Source: Aliihoeflea aestuarii (GTDB lineage Bacteria; Pseudomonadota; Alphaproteobacteria; Rhizobiales; Rhizobiaceae). From it: DNA of 64,000 nt. How positions within the stretch are numbered: the stretch's first letter is position 1; every line of letters begins with the position of its first letter. Below are positions 24,712-33,361 of this stretch, in pieces. Location of the stretch: the NCBI RefSeq assembly GCF_024105665.1, contig NZ_JAAAMK010000001.1, positions 372,001 through 436,000 on the forward strand, written 5' to 3'. The position numbers and the translations under genes were made by a program. The notes under the pieces are model-generated. The model saw only the letters and a list, made by a program, of their open reading frames with translations. It did not search any database and had not been told where the DNA came from.

Positions 24712-25644
24712 ATGATCGACCAGATCAAGGGACTCCACCACGTAACGGCGATGGCGCGCGATGCCCAGACGAATAATCGCTTCTATACGCACACGCTCGG
24801 ACTTCGCCGCGTTAAGAAGACCGTCAATTTCGATGCGCCGGACGTCTACCACCTCTACTATGCCGACGGCGCGGGAACGCCCGGTACGGTGATGACCTAT
24901 TTCCCGTTTCCCAATGCGGCGCGTGGTCGTCCAGGTACGGGTGAAGTCGGAACGACTGTCTTTTCGGTGCCGGAAGGTTCGCTCGGATTCTGGGAAAAGC
25001 GGTTTGCGGAACACGACGTCACAGGCGTGGCGAGATACGACCGTTTCGGGGAAAGCGGCCTGCGTTTCGAGGGGCCGGACGGGGACGGGCTCGCACTCGT
25101 CGAGACGGTCGATGATGCGCGCGCGCCATGGACAGGAAACGGCGTCGATGCCGATCATGCCATTCGCGGGTTCCGCTCGGTCGCCATGCGATTGCAGGAC
25201 ACCGAACGGCAGGCCGAATTGCTAGCCGCGATGGGCTACACCGAACACGGCAAGGAGGGAGCGGTTCGTCGCTTCAGGATTCACGGCGGCAACGATGCCA
25301 ACATCGTTGACCTCGAAGCGCATCCCATGATGACGCATGCGCAGCAGGGCGCCGGCTCCGTCCACCATGTGGCGTTCGCCGTCGAGGATCGCGCCGCGCA
25401 GCTTGCGGTCCGCAAAGCCCTGCTGGAGACCGGACAGCAGATCACTCCGGTCATCGACCGCGATTATTTCTGGGCGATCTATTTCCGCACGCCGGGCGGC
25501 GTCCTGTTCGAGATCGCGACGAACGAACCGGGCTTTGCGCGCGATGAGGATGCGGCGCATCTGGGCGAAGCGCTCAAGCTGCCTTCGCAGCACGAGCATC
25601 TGCGCTCATATCTGGAGCAGAACCTGCAACCGATTACCGATTGA
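24712..25644 (+). CDS. VOC-family ring-cleaving dioxygenase (MhqO/LinE-like)
   Basis: Predicted Fe(II)-dependent extradiol-type dioxygenase of 310 residues made of two vicinal-oxygen-chelate modules. Metal-site histidines are suggested by IKGLHHVTAMARD near residue 9 and SVHHVAFAVED near 225, with the glutamate in GGVLFEIATNEPGFARDED. This is the MhqO/catechol-dioxygenase-like group that opens hydroquinone rings. The frame is open from 24652, but AAAGGA six bases before the ATG at 24712 sets the start. It is followed after 9 nt by an esterase gene, the MhqO-MhqD pairing known from quinone detoxification. Confidence 0.85.
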   Translation: MIDQIKGLHHVTAMARDAQTNNRFYTHTLGLRRVKKTVNFDAPDVYHLYYADGAGTPGTVMTYFPFPNAARGRPGTGEVGTTVFSVPEGSLGFWEKRFAEHDVTGVARYDRFGESGLRFEGPDGDGLALVETVDDARAPWTGNGVDADHAIRGFRSVAMRLQDTERQAELLAAMGYTEHGKEGAVRRFRIHGGNDANIVDLEAHPMMTHAQQGAGSVHHVAFAVEDRAAQLAVRKALLETGQQITPVIDRDYFWAIYFRTPGGVLFEIATNEPGFARDEDAAHLGEALKLPSQHEHLRSYLEQNLQPITD

Positions 25645-25653
25645 GGCCGTTCA

Positions 25654-26265
25654 ATGTCCCTTCAAAGCTACAAATACCGGATCGACGAGGGTGGTGCCGG
25701 CGCGCCGCTTCTCTTCGCCTTTCACGGCACAGGCGGCGACGAGCATCAGTTCGCAGACCTCGCGCGCGAGTTGATGCCGTCGGCGACCATCGTGTCGCCG
25801 CGCGGGGACGTGTCGGAAGGCGGCGCGCTGCGCTTCTTTCGGCGAACCGCCGAAGGCGTCTACGACATGGACGACCTCGCCACGCGCACGCAGGCGATGG
25901 CCGGTTTCATCGAGACGCAGATCGCCGAGAGGAAGCCGTCCGCCGTGCTCGGCCTCGGCTATTCCAACGGCGCGAACATTCTTGCCTCGACGATCTTCGC
26001 ACGCCCGACGCTCTTTGACGGTGCGGTTCTGATGCATCCCTTGATCCCCTTCCAGCCTGAAGTGGAGGGGTCGCTCGAGAAGACGGCAATCCTGATGACC
26101 GCCGGTCGCAAGGATCCGATCTGCCCGCCGCATCTGACCAACCGGCTCGAAAGCTATCTCGACGGTCTTGGCGCGGAACTGGAAACGGTTTGGCATGAGG
26201 GCGCGCACGAAGTCCGCCCGGTCGAAATCGACGCCGCGAGGCGTTTCCTGTCGCGATGGAACTGA
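25654..26265 (+). CDS. Alpha/beta hydrolase (MhqD-like carboxylesterase)
   Basis: A 203-residue serine hydrolase of the phospholipase/carboxylesterase family. The oxyanion-side FAFHGTGGDEHQF is at 22-33, the nucleophile elbow GLGYSNGAN has Ser104, and the acid and base are Asp154 (TAGRKDPICPP) and His185 (HEGAHEV). It shares the block SPRGDVSEGGALRFFRR with MhqD-type esterases. It follows the dioxygenase by 9 nt; together they probably cleave and clear reactive aromatic compounds. The exact substrate is not shown. Confidence 0.87.
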   Translation: MSLQSYKYRIDEGGAGAPLLFAFHGTGGDEHQFADLARELMPSATIVSPRGDVSEGGALRFFRRTAEGVYDMDDLATRTQAMAGFIETQIAERKPSAVLGLGYSNGANILASTIFARPTLFDGAVLMHPLIPFQPEVEGSLEKTAILMTAGRKDPICPPHLTNRLESYLDGLGAELETVWHEGAHEVRPVEIDAARRFLSRWN

Positions 26266-26268
26266 CCG

Positions 26269-27312
26269 TCAGGTTCTGACCAGGCGGGCCACCAATCGCG
26301 CGATCATCGGTCCCAGCAACAGAACGAACAGGAATCGCAACGCCTGCATGGTCATGACGAACGAGAGGTCGACGCTGTCGGTGGCCGCGGCGATGATGGC
26401 GATCGTATCCATTCCGCCGGGGCTCGTCGCCAGATAGGCGGTCAGCGGATCGATTCCCATCTCGTGCGCCAAAACGTATGCGATGCCGCCGCAAAATCCC
26501 ATCAATACAAGGATCGACAGCACGACCTGCGGCAAGGCGCGCGCTGCGTGCCGCAGCGTGTCGCTCGTGAATTTCAGACCGATCGTCCAGCCCACCAGAG
26601 CAAAGGACAGCATCGTCAGCCAATGGGGAATTTGAAAATCCACCCCGAATCCCAGATGCACGACGGAGCCCAAAATGAAAGCGCCGAGGAAATAGGGAGA
26701 AGGAAGGCGGGTCAGAATTCCAAGTCCCGCGCCAAGGCCCGCAATGGCCAAGGTCATTGCGAATGAAGCCGTCTCGATCGGCGGGAACCACACAGGAGCC
26801 GGAAGATCGACGCCGCTCGTGTCGACCCATAGCCGAGCGACGAGCGCCGCGCCGATGCTGACCATGATCACCCGCAGATATTGCATAAAGGCGACGAGCC
26901 GCTGATCCGCTCCGAAAGCGCCTGCCATCAGGACCATGGCTGTCGAGGCACCGGGCGCCGAGCCCCACACGCCGACGGTTCCGGGCAGAACTTTCCATGT
27001 GCTGATGAGCCATCCAAGCGCACTGCTGGCGAAAATGGTCGCGAGCACCGAAAGCGCGAACAGGTGCCAGTTCGACACGAAGACCGGAAAGATCGCCGGT
27101 GTCAGCGAAGCGGCGATAAGGCAGCCGATGACCGCCTGCGCCCCGGCGAAAGCAACAGGGAGCACCGAAACATCGCCGCCCCGCACGCCGACGACGATGC
27201 CGGCGATCATGCAGCCGATCAGCATGGCCGCCGGCAGATCGGCAAATTCCATAAGAAGAAACAATGCGGCCGACAGCGCCAAAAGCGCGGTCCAGATGAA
27301 AAAGTGCTTCAT
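26269..27312 (-). CDS. AbrB family (AmoA-like) membrane transporter
   Basis: Inner-membrane protein of 347 residues with nine or ten helices in two AbrB repeats; each repeat has the TVGVWGSAPGAST / TAYLATSPGGMDTIAIIA type loop, the clear family marker (LPGT-G-xG-APGA and SPGGMD). Members are annotated as ammonia monooxygenase or AbrB-like, but function is unproven; some act as transporters. It is not related to the transcription factor AbrB. It converges on the esterase gene with a 3-nt gap. tRNA-Arg lies upstream on the same strand. Confidence 0.85.
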   Translation of the reverse strand: MKHFFIWTALLALSAALFLLMEFADLPAAMLIGCMIAGIVVGVRGGDVSVLPVAFAGAQAVIGCLIAASLTPAIFPVFVSNWHLFALSVLATIFASSALGWLISTWKVLPGTVGVWGSAPGASTAMVLMAGAFGADQRLVAFMQYLRVIMVSIGAALVARLWVDTSGVDLPAPVWFPPIETASFAMTLAIAGLGAGLGILTRLPSPYFLGAFILGSVVHLGFGVDFQIPHWLTMLSFALVGWTIGLKFTSDTLRHAARALPQVVLSILVLMGFCGGIAYVLAHEMGIDPLTAYLATSPGGMDTIAIIAAATDSVDLSFVMTMQALRFLFVLLLGPMIARLVARLVRT

Positions 27313-27394
27313 CCGGCAGGGTGGGAAAGGATCATGCCTTCACTCCATCGTGGGCATCTTGCCCATGCCGCGATCCGGCCCGGTGCGATCATCC

Positions 27395-27410
27395 GCCTGA
27401 CGCGTCAGGC
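27395..27410. repeat. Perfect 16-bp palindrome near tRNA-Arg
   Basis: GCCTGACGCGTCAGGC is a perfect 16-base palindrome, 18 nt past the 3' end of tRNA-Arg on the minus strand and about 80 nt before the AbrB gene start. There is no U-tract, so it looks more like a protein-binding dyad than a terminator. Confidence 0.45.
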
Positions 27411-27427
27411 ATGGACCATCGAATTGG

Positions 27428-27504
27428 TGGTGATCCCGACTGGATTCGAACCAGTGACCCTCAGATTAGGAATCTGATGCTCTATCCTGCTGAGCTACGG
27501 GACC
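27428..27504 (-). tRNA. tRNA-Arg (anticodon CCT)
   Basis: Full cloverleaf of 77 nt: acceptor GGTCCCG/CGGGATC (one G-U pair), D-arm GCTCAGC...GAGC, anticodon stem TCAGA/TCTGA around loop TTCCTAA giving anticodon CCT (reads AGG), T-arm ACTGG-TTCGAAT-CCAGT, then A and an encoded CCA. It lies between the AbrB permease and the M20 amidohydrolase. Confidence 0.96.
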
Positions 27505-27565
27505 ACGTCACGCGCAGACATAGACGCTTCGAAAGCCGGCGCCAAGTCCTTCATTCCCATTCGCA

Positions 27566-28729
27566 TCAGGCCGCAAGCGCGGTTTCGGCAAGCCGCACCC
27601 AGTAGCTCACGCCGTGCGGAATGACCTCGTCGTTGAAGTCGTAGGCCGGGTTGTGAAGATTGGCCGAATCGCCGTTGCCGATGAAGATGAACGCGCCGGG
27701 GCGGGCCTCGAGCATGTAGGAGAAGTCCTCGCCGCCCATGACCGGGTTCACGTTGTCGTTGACATTGGGTTCGCCGGCAACGGCGCTTGCGATGCCAGTG
27801 GCGAACACGGTTTCCTCGGGATCGTTGAAGGTCACGGGGTAGTTCACGTCGATGTCGACATCGGCGACCGCGCCGCCGGCAAGCGCGAAGCCCTGGCATA
27901 TCGCGCGCATGCGCTCGATCGCCTTGTCGGCCACTTCCCGTTTCAGCGTCCTGATCGTGCCGGCGAACTCGACCTCTTCGGGAATGACGTTGTAGGCGTC
28001 GCCGCCGTGGAACTTCGTCACCGACACGACGACCGATTCGATCGGATCGACCGAACGCGCGGCGATGGTCTGGAGGGCCATCACCATCTGGCTGGCGATG
28101 ACGATCGGATCGACCGTGCCATGCGGCATGGCGGCGTGGCCGCCTTTGCCCTTGACCTTGATGGTGAATTCGGCCGTCGCCGCCATCAGCGGGCCGGGAC
28201 GCAGCGCGAACTGGCCGACGGGAAGGCCCGGCATGTTGTGCATGCCGAAGACGCGCGAAATGTCGAAGCGCTCCATCATCCCGTCCTTGACCATTGCAAG
28301 CCCGCCGGCCCCGCCTTCCTCCGCCGGCTGGAAGATGACCGCGACCGAGCCCTTGAAATTGCGCGTGTCGGCCAGATATTTCGCCGCGCCGAGCAGCATC
28401 GCCGTGTGCCCGTCATGGCCGCAGGCATGCATCTTGCCCGCCACCTTGGACGCATAGGGCCGGCCGGTGATCTCGTCCAGCGGCAGCGCATCCATATCGG
28501 CGCGCATGCCGATCGTCGGCCCCTCGCCCAGATTGCCCTTGATAATGCCGACGACACCCGTCTGCCCGATACCGGTCGCGATTTCATCGACGCCGAACTC
28601 CTCGAGCCGTTCGGCAACGAATGAAGCGGTCTCGTGGCAATCGTAAAGCAGTTCCGGCCGGGCATGGATGTGACGCCGCCAGCCTGCGATCTCTTCCTGC
28701 ATCTCGGCGGCTCGGTTCAGTATCGGCAT
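27566..28729 (-). CDS. M20 family amidohydrolase (hippurate hydrolase-like), EcfG-controlled
   Basis: Cytosolic metallo-amidohydrolase of 387 residues in the M20D group (hippurate hydrolase, N-acyl amino acid hydrolases). Metal and catalytic motifs: RADMDALPL (residues 76-84), HACGHDGH (101-108), QPAEEGG with the catalytic Glu137, then HNMPGLPVGQ and a dimerisation lid with GKGGHAAMPH. The late FIFIGNGD / LHNPAYDFNDE closes the active site. The substrate is unknown; removing acyl groups from amino acids or amidated compounds is likely. An exact EcfG promoter (28791-28816) ends 61 nt upstream, so stress induction is inferred. Confidence 0.9.
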   Translation of the reverse strand: MPILNRAAEMQEEIAGWRRHIHARPELLYDCHETASFVAERLEEFGVDEIATGIGQTGVVGIIKGNLGEGPTIGMRADMDALPLDEITGRPYASKVAGKMHACGHDGHTAMLLGAAKYLADTRNFKGSVAVIFQPAEEGGAGGLAMVKDGMMERFDISRVFGMHNMPGLPVGQFALRPGPLMAATAEFTIKVKGKGGHAAMPHGTVDPIVIASQMVMALQTIAARSVDPIESVVVSVTKFHGGDAYNVIPEEVEFAGTIRTLKREVADKAIERMRAICQGFALAGGAVADVDIDVNYPVTFNDPEETVFATGIASAVAGEPNVNDNVNPVMGGEDFSYMLEARPGAFIFIGNGDSANLHNPAYDFNDEVIPHGVSYWVRLAETALAA

Positions 28730-28790
28730 TTTGATGGGTCCTTGTCCGCGCGGCCTGCCATTTTCGCGTCACATAGTCTAAATAGCTGAG

Positions 28791-28816
28791 AACGGCGCTG
28801 GCGGGCTCGCCGTTCC
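28791..28816 (-). promoter_or_regulatory. EcfG-type promoter of the M20 amidohydrolase
   Basis: Minus strand GGAAC (28816-28812), 17-nt spacer, CGTT (28794-28791): exact consensus, 61 nt before the amidohydrolase start, in the divergent region shared with the carboxypeptidase gene. Confidence 0.72.
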
Positions 28817-28903
28817 TTGATCCTGTCGGACAGGCGTTTCTTTACCCATCCGCCTGCAAGTTAATGAAGCGATGATGGCGACGGCAAGAGGCGAATTGGC
28901 TCG

Positions 28904-30013
28904 ATGATGATGAACAGGCTTGTTCTTGCGACGATGTCGGCGGCGCTGACGGCACTGGTGGCTTTCCAACCGGATCATGCACGGGCCGGCCCAGCCATCC
29001 TGGTCGATCTGAATACCGGCCAGGTGCTTGCGCAGGAAGAGGCGTTCCAGCCCGTCTTTCCAGCTTCGCTGACCAAGCTGATGACGACCTATGTCGCGTT
29101 CCGGGCCGTCGAGGCGGGCGAGTTGCGGATGGACAGCCCGATCGAGATCACCAGCGAGGCGACCAAGGAACCGCCCTCGAAAATGGGCTATGCCGCCGGC
29201 TCGGTACTGACGCTCGACAACGCGATCAAGATTTTGATGGTGAAATCGGCCAATGACGTCGCCACCGCGATCGCCATCAATGTCGGCGGCTCCGAATCCG
29301 CATTCGCCGCGCGCATGAATGCGGAAGCGCAGCGCATCGGCATGACGCAGTCGCATTTCGTCAATGCCCACGGGTTGCACTCCGACCGGCAGCATACCTC
29401 GGCCCGCGACCTAGCCATCCTCGGCATCGCGCTGCGCCGCGATTTTCCGCAGCACGCCAGCTATTTCGAGCTCGACGCGCTCGCAGACGGCCAGAACATC
29501 ATGGAAAACCACAATACGCTGATCGGCCGCTTCGAAGGCGCCGACGGCATGAAGACCGGCTACACATGCCCGTCCGGGTTCAATCTGGTTGCTACGGCGA
29601 CGAAGCAGGGGCGCTCGCTGCTTGCCGTGGTGATCGGCGAGTTCTCGCCCGAAGAGCGCGCCGACAAGGCGGCCGATCTTCTCGGTAACGGCTTCCTGCA
29701 CGCTGCCGGCGACGCACCACTTCTTGCGAACCTTCAGCCGGATGCAGCGGCGAACGCCGAACCGGCCAATCTGCGCCCGGTGGTCTGCACCGAGGAAGCA
29801 TGGCGCGAACGCGCGAAGCGCCGCGACGAACAAGGCAATTCCATCTACGCGTCCCGGTTCATCACCGAGCGGACCAGCGATCCCGTCGCGATCGCGGTAA
29901 GCCTCGGCGGCGCGACCGGCCCGCGCTCGACGCAGCCCCGCTTTGCGAATGTTCCGGTGCCGACGCCCCGGCCCGATTATTCGCCGCAATCCATGCAGGC
30001 GCAGGGCGGCTAA
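28904..30013 (+). CDS. D-alanyl-D-alanine carboxypeptidase (penicillin-binding protein, S11)
   Basis: Periplasmic enzyme trimming the terminal D-Ala from peptidoglycan pentapeptides. The 369-residue precursor has a signal peptide (to about residue 28, ...DHARAGP). The S11 active-site motifs are complete: SLTK at 55-58, SAN at 115-117 and KTG at 217-219. LVDLNTGQVLAQE near the mature N terminus and NPHGL-like VNAHGLHSDRQHTSARDLA are family blocks. The C-terminal 100 residues are a less conserved extension ending in a proline-rich tail (VPVPTPRPDYSPQ). Three ATG codons in a row start at 28904; GAGGCG lies upstream. The CobW gene follows after 5 nt. Confidence 0.92.
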   Translation: MMMNRLVLATMSAALTALVAFQPDHARAGPAILVDLNTGQVLAQEEAFQPVFPASLTKLMTTYVAFRAVEAGELRMDSPIEITSEATKEPPSKMGYAAGSVLTLDNAIKILMVKSANDVATAIAINVGGSESAFAARMNAEAQRIGMTQSHFVNAHGLHSDRQHTSARDLAILGIALRRDFPQHASYFELDALADGQNIMENHNTLIGRFEGADGMKTGYTCPSGFNLVATATKQGRSLLAVVIGEFSPEERADKAADLLGNGFLHAAGDAPLLANLQPDAAANAEPANLRPVVCTEEAWRERAKRRDEQGNSIYASRFITERTSDPVAIAVSLGGATGPRSTQPRFANVPVPTPRPDYSPQSMQAQGG

Positions 30014-30018
30014 GGCAT

Positions 30019-31107
30019 ATGCGCACTGAACCGATCGCGGTTTCGATCCTGACGGGCTTCCTCGGCTCCGGAAAGACGACGCTTCTCAACCGGCTTTTGA
30101 AAGACCCGGCGCTCAAGAACACGGCCGTGGTCATCAACGAGTTCGGGGAAGTCGGCATCGATCATCTCCTCGTCGAGCAATCCGGCGACGGCGTCATCGA
30201 GCTTTCCGACGGATGCCTGTGCTGCACGGTGCGCGGGGAACTCGTCGATACGCTCGCCGATCTGGTCGACCGGATGCAGACGGGCCGGATCGCCGCGCTC
30301 GACCGGATCGTCATCGAAACGACCGGCCTTGCCGATCCCGTGCCGGTGCTCCAGTCCGTCATGGGACACCCTGCCCTGATGCACGCATTGCGGCTGGACG
30401 GCGTGATCGCGCTCGTCGATGCGGTGAACGGCGCCGCGACGCTCACCGCGCATGAAGAAGCCCGCCGACAGGTCGCGGTCGCCGACCGGATCGTTTTGTC
30501 GAAGACCGACCTTTCGGACGACACGTCGGACCTTCTCGCACGCTTGCGCGCACTCAATCCCAATGCCGAAATCGTCGACGGCGCCGATCGCGCAAGCGCG
30601 AAACTCATCGCCTGCGGGCTTTACGATCCGGCGACGAAGACGGCCGATGTGGCGCGCTGGCTCGGACACGATCACCATGATCACCATCACGCGCATGATC
30701 ATTCCCACGACCACGACCATTCGCATCACGATCCGCGCATCCGCACCTTCTCGCTCGTTCACGACAAGCCGGTCTCGTGGTCGACCATCGAGATGTTCCT
30801 GGATTTGTTGCGCTCGACGCAGGGCGAACAATTGTTGCGCATGAAGGGTATTATCGAAATCGCCGAGGATCCGGAGCGGCCGCTCGTCATCCACGGTGTC
30901 CAGAAGTTGCTCCACCCGCCAGCGCGCCTTCCTTCGTGGCCGGACGAGCAGCGCGGCACCCGGCTCGTGCTCATCACCTACGATCTGCCTGAAGACTACG
31001 TGCAGCGGCTCTTCGGCGCATTCGTCGGCAAGCCCGCGCTCGATGCGCCCGACCGGGCGGCGATGACCGAAAACCCGCTGGCGATTGCCGGGTTTCGGGC
31101 GCGGTAG
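30019..31107 (+). CDS. CobW/G3E family GTPase with histidine-rich metal loop
   Basis: COG0523 metallochaperone-type GTPase of 362 residues. Walker A GFLGSGKTTLLNRLL (about 13-27), the metal-binding GCLCCTVRGE (CxCC type, about 73-82), ETTGLADP, and the guanine-specificity SKTDL. A histidine-rich insert of about 22 residues (HDHHDHHHAHDHSH...) begins near residue 218 and precedes the CobW C-terminal domain (SLVHDKPVSWSTIEMFLDLL, RMKGIIEIAE). Such proteins deliver Zn or Co; the target cannot be read from sequence. It is in an operon with the carboxypeptidase (5 nt). No Zur-like site was recognised. Confidence 0.9.
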   Translation: MRTEPIAVSILTGFLGSGKTTLLNRLLKDPALKNTAVVINEFGEVGIDHLLVEQSGDGVIELSDGCLCCTVRGELVDTLADLVDRMQTGRIAALDRIVIETTGLADPVPVLQSVMGHPALMHALRLDGVIALVDAVNGAATLTAHEEARRQVAVADRIVLSKTDLSDDTSDLLARLRALNPNAEIVDGADRASAKLIACGLYDPATKTADVARWLGHDHHDHHHAHDHSHDHDHSHHDPRIRTFSLVHDKPVSWSTIEMFLDLLRSTQGEQLLRMKGIIEIAEDPERPLVIHGVQKLLHPPARLPSWPDEQRGTRLVLITYDLPEDYVQRLFGAFVGKPALDAPDRAAMTENPLAIAGFRAR

Positions 31108-31143
31108 GTCGTTTAAAGGGGTTTCGGGTCAAAGTACCATCGA

Positions 31144-31178
31144 GGCTTGGATTCCTGTGACAAGCACAGGAATGACGG
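31144..31178 (+). repeat. Dispersed 35-nt palindromic repeat, copy 3
   Basis: Same element as at 5901-5935, with a GGCTTGG instead of GGCATGG start. Again it is paired with an inverted partner, here a degenerate one at 31234-31290, in the gap between two gene ends. Confidence 0.78.
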
Positions 31179-31233
31179 TTTCGTAGATGCTCATGCCACA
31201 GTTACCGCTGACGGCTGGTTGTTTCACAATATG

Positions 31234-31290
31234 CCGTCATCTCTGTGCTCGCCTGCCCTCGTACTTGTTACGGGGTCACAGAGATTCATG
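31234..31290 (-). repeat. Degenerate inverted partner of the palindromic repeat
   Basis: Begins CCGTCAT and has arms CTCTGTG (31241-31247) and CACAGAG (31278-31284) around a longer loop, ending ATTCATG. Relative to the standard copy the core ATTCCTGTG has become ATCTCTGTG with the matching change in the other arm, so the pairing is kept while the bases changed. Confidence 0.5.
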
Positions 31291-31315
31291 TCTCTAAATA
31301 TCCACTTCGAAAGTC

Positions 31316-32278
31316 TCAATACGTCGTGCGGCGTTCCTCGCTCGGCGGGCGGCCGAAGAGCTGGCGATAGCTTTGCGCGAAATAGGAATGCGAGGTGAAG
31401 CCGGTCGCGATCGCCACATCGAGGATCGGCAGATTGGTCTGGCGCAGGAGTTCGCGCGCGCGTTCCAGTCGAAGGCGCATGTAATAGCGGCCGGGCGTCA
31501 CATTGAGATGGCGCAGGAACAGCCGCTCCACCTGACGGACCGAGAGCCCGGCCGATTTGGCGAGTTCCACCGCCGAAAAGGGTTCGTCCAGATTGTCGGC
31601 CATCAGCTCGACGATCTTCTTCAGCTTCGCCGACTTGCCCGTCAGATCCCGCTCGGGACCGATGCGCTGGCGGTCGCCGGCGGAGCGGATACGCTCATAC
31701 TGGAACTGATTGGCGACCTCGTTGGCGAGGCCAGCACCGAAATCGGCACGGACGATCTCCAGCATCAGGTCGATCGACGTCGTCCCGCCCGCGCAGGTGA
31801 GCCGCTTGCGGTCGATCTCGAAGACGTTGCCGGTGCATTCGATCTCGGGAAACCGCTCCTGAAAGCCGGCCCGGTTTTCCCAATGGATGGTGCAGCGATG
31901 ACCTTCGAGCTGGCCGGCTTCGGCCAGAAGATATGAGCCGACCGAGAGCGCGCCAAGCGTCGCGCCACGCCGGCCAAGGCTGCGAAGCGCCGCCAGCACC
32001 TTGCTCTTGCCGGAAAATTCCGTCGTCAGCCCGACGCAGACGAAGAAGATATCGGCCTGCGGCGCATCGGCGATGGCATAGTCGATCTTCAGCGGCAGAC
32101 CGTTCGAGGCGATCACGGCTTCGCCATCGGCCGAGATCGTCGTCCACGAATAGAAGTCGTGTCCGACCAGGCGGTTTGCCGATCGCACCGTATCGATGGC
32201 CGCGGCAAGCGAAAACATCGAGAACTTGTCCACCAGCAGAAAGGCGAACTGGCGTCCGCCGGGCGACGGATCGGTCAT
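31316..32278 (-). CDS. GlxA family (DJ-1/PfpI + AraC) transcriptional regulator
   Basis: A 320-residue regulator: an N-terminal DJ-1/PfpI-like amidase fold (about 10-190, FAFLLVDKFSMFSLAAAIDTVRSAN, with FVCVGLTTEF and GALSVGSYLLAEAGQLEGHRCTIHWE) and a C-terminal AraC double helix-turn-helix (about 215-310, LSVRQVERLFLRHLNVTPGRYYMRLRLERARELL and GFTSHSYFAQSYRQLFGRPP). Relatives respond to choline, carnitine, arginine or dimethylglycine-type compounds; the ligand here is unknown. The start is the ATG at 32278, 4 nt after the folD stop, so it is probably co-transcribed with folD. Confidence 0.9.
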   Translation of the reverse strand: MTDPSPGGRQFAFLLVDKFSMFSLAAAIDTVRSANRLVGHDFYSWTTISADGEAVIASNGLPLKIDYAIADAPQADIFFVCVGLTTEFSGKSKVLAALRSLGRRGATLGALSVGSYLLAEAGQLEGHRCTIHWENRAGFQERFPEIECTGNVFEIDRKRLTCAGGTTSIDLMLEIVRADFGAGLANEVANQFQYERIRSAGDRQRIGPERDLTGKSAKLKKIVELMADNLDEPFSAVELAKSAGLSVRQVERLFLRHLNVTPGRYYMRLRLERARELLRQTNLPILDVAIATGFTSHSYFAQSYRQLFGRPPSEERRTTY

Positions 32279-32282
32279 CTGG

Positions 32283-33182
32283 TCAGAGCTTCGGCGGTTC
32301 GCGGCCTGCCGAGCGGCAGGCCGAGGCAAGCGTGTTGGCCATCAGCATGGCGATCGTCATCGGCCCGACGCCGCCGGGAACCGGCGTGATCGCGCCGGCA
32401 TTTTGCTCCGCCTCCTCATAAGCGACGTCTCCGACGAGACGTGATTTGCCCTCGCCCTTTTCCGGCGCGGGAACGCGGTTGATGCCGACATCGACGACCG
32501 TCGCGCCATGCTTTACCCAGTCGCCCTTGACGATCTCGGGCCGGCCGACGGCGGCGACCAGAATATCGGCCGTCCTTGCCAGTGCGGCTATATCCCTGGT
32601 GCGGCTGTGAGCGATGGTCACCGTGCAGTTCGCCGCCAGAAGCAGGTTCGCCATCGGCTTGCCGACGATGTTCGACCGGCCGATCACCACCGCCGAAAGG
32701 CCCGACAGATCCTTGCCGCGCACGCGCTCGATCAGCAGCATCGAGCCGGCCGGCGTGCAGGGAACGAAGGCTGTGTCCAACTCGCCTGTGCCCAGCTTGC
32801 CGACATTGATGAAATGGAACCCGTCGACATCCTTTTCCGGTGCAATCGTCTGGATCACCTTGCCCGAGTCGATGTGAGCGGGAAGCGGAAGCTGGACGAG
32901 AATACCGTGGATGCGCTTATTGGCATTGAGTTTGGCGATCAGCGCCAGCAGATCGGCTTCGGAGGTGTCTTCCGGCAGCGTATGCTGATCTGAGAAAAAG
33001 CCGCACTCCTTCGCCTTTTTCGACTTCGAGGCGACATAAACCTGGCTTGCCGGGTCCTCGCCGACGATGACGACCGCAAGACCAGGCGTCACGCCGCTCT
33101 CGGCCAGAAGATCGGCGGCGCCCGCCTTCACCTTAGCCACGACATCCTCGGCGATCTGCTTGCCGTCGATTTTTTCGGCCAT
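32283..33182 (-). CDS. folD: Bifunctional methylenetetrahydrofolate dehydrogenase/methenyl-THF cyclohydrolase
   Basis: Interconverts 5,10-methylene-, methenyl- and 10-formyl-tetrahydrofolate with NADP, cytosolic. The 299-residue protein has the active-site Tyr-Lys pair in [14 protein letters not shown] (Tyr49, Lys53), [43 protein letters not shown], the NADP-binding [17 protein letters not shown] and the C-terminal [19 protein letters not shown]. The ATG at 33182 has GGGAG at good spacing; the longer frame upstream is not folD-like. The GlxA-type regulator follows directly. Confidence 0.96.
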   Translation of the reverse strand: MAEKIDGKQIAEDVVAKVKAGAADLLAESGVTPGLAVVIVGEDPASQVYVASKSKKAKECGFFSDQHTLPEDTSEADLLALIAKLNANKRIHGILVQLPLPAHIDSGKVIQTIAPEKDVDGFHFINVGKLGTGELDTAFVPCTPAGSMLLIERVRGKDLSGLSAVVIGRSNIVGKPMANLLLAANCTVTIAHSRTRDIAALARTADILVAAVGRPEIVKGDWVKHGATVVDVGINRVPAPEKGEGKSRLVGDVAYEEAEQNAGAITPVPGGVGPMTIAMLMANTLASACRSAGREPPKL

Positions 33183-33361
33183 GCTCACTCCCATTCGCAT
33201 TCTCGTTGCATCCGCATCGTCACCACCGGCGCGTGCGGTGCTTTCATAAGAGCGCCCTTCTTTGACGCGAAATGAGCAATCGCGCCAGCCTCTTGCCAAG
33301 CGGTTGCACGAAATCCGCAGCCGGTCCATGAGTCAACTCCAACGAACGGAGAGAGACGGCA

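Noticed and set aside
30661-30740. Histidine-codon-rich stretch as a tandem repeat or CRISPR-like array
   Set aside because: It is the coding sequence of the metal-binding loop in the CobW GTPase; there are no spacers or regular units.
33183-33361. Possible folate-type riboswitch upstream of folD
   Set aside because: I could not find conserved THF or ZTP aptamer sequence or a convincing fold.
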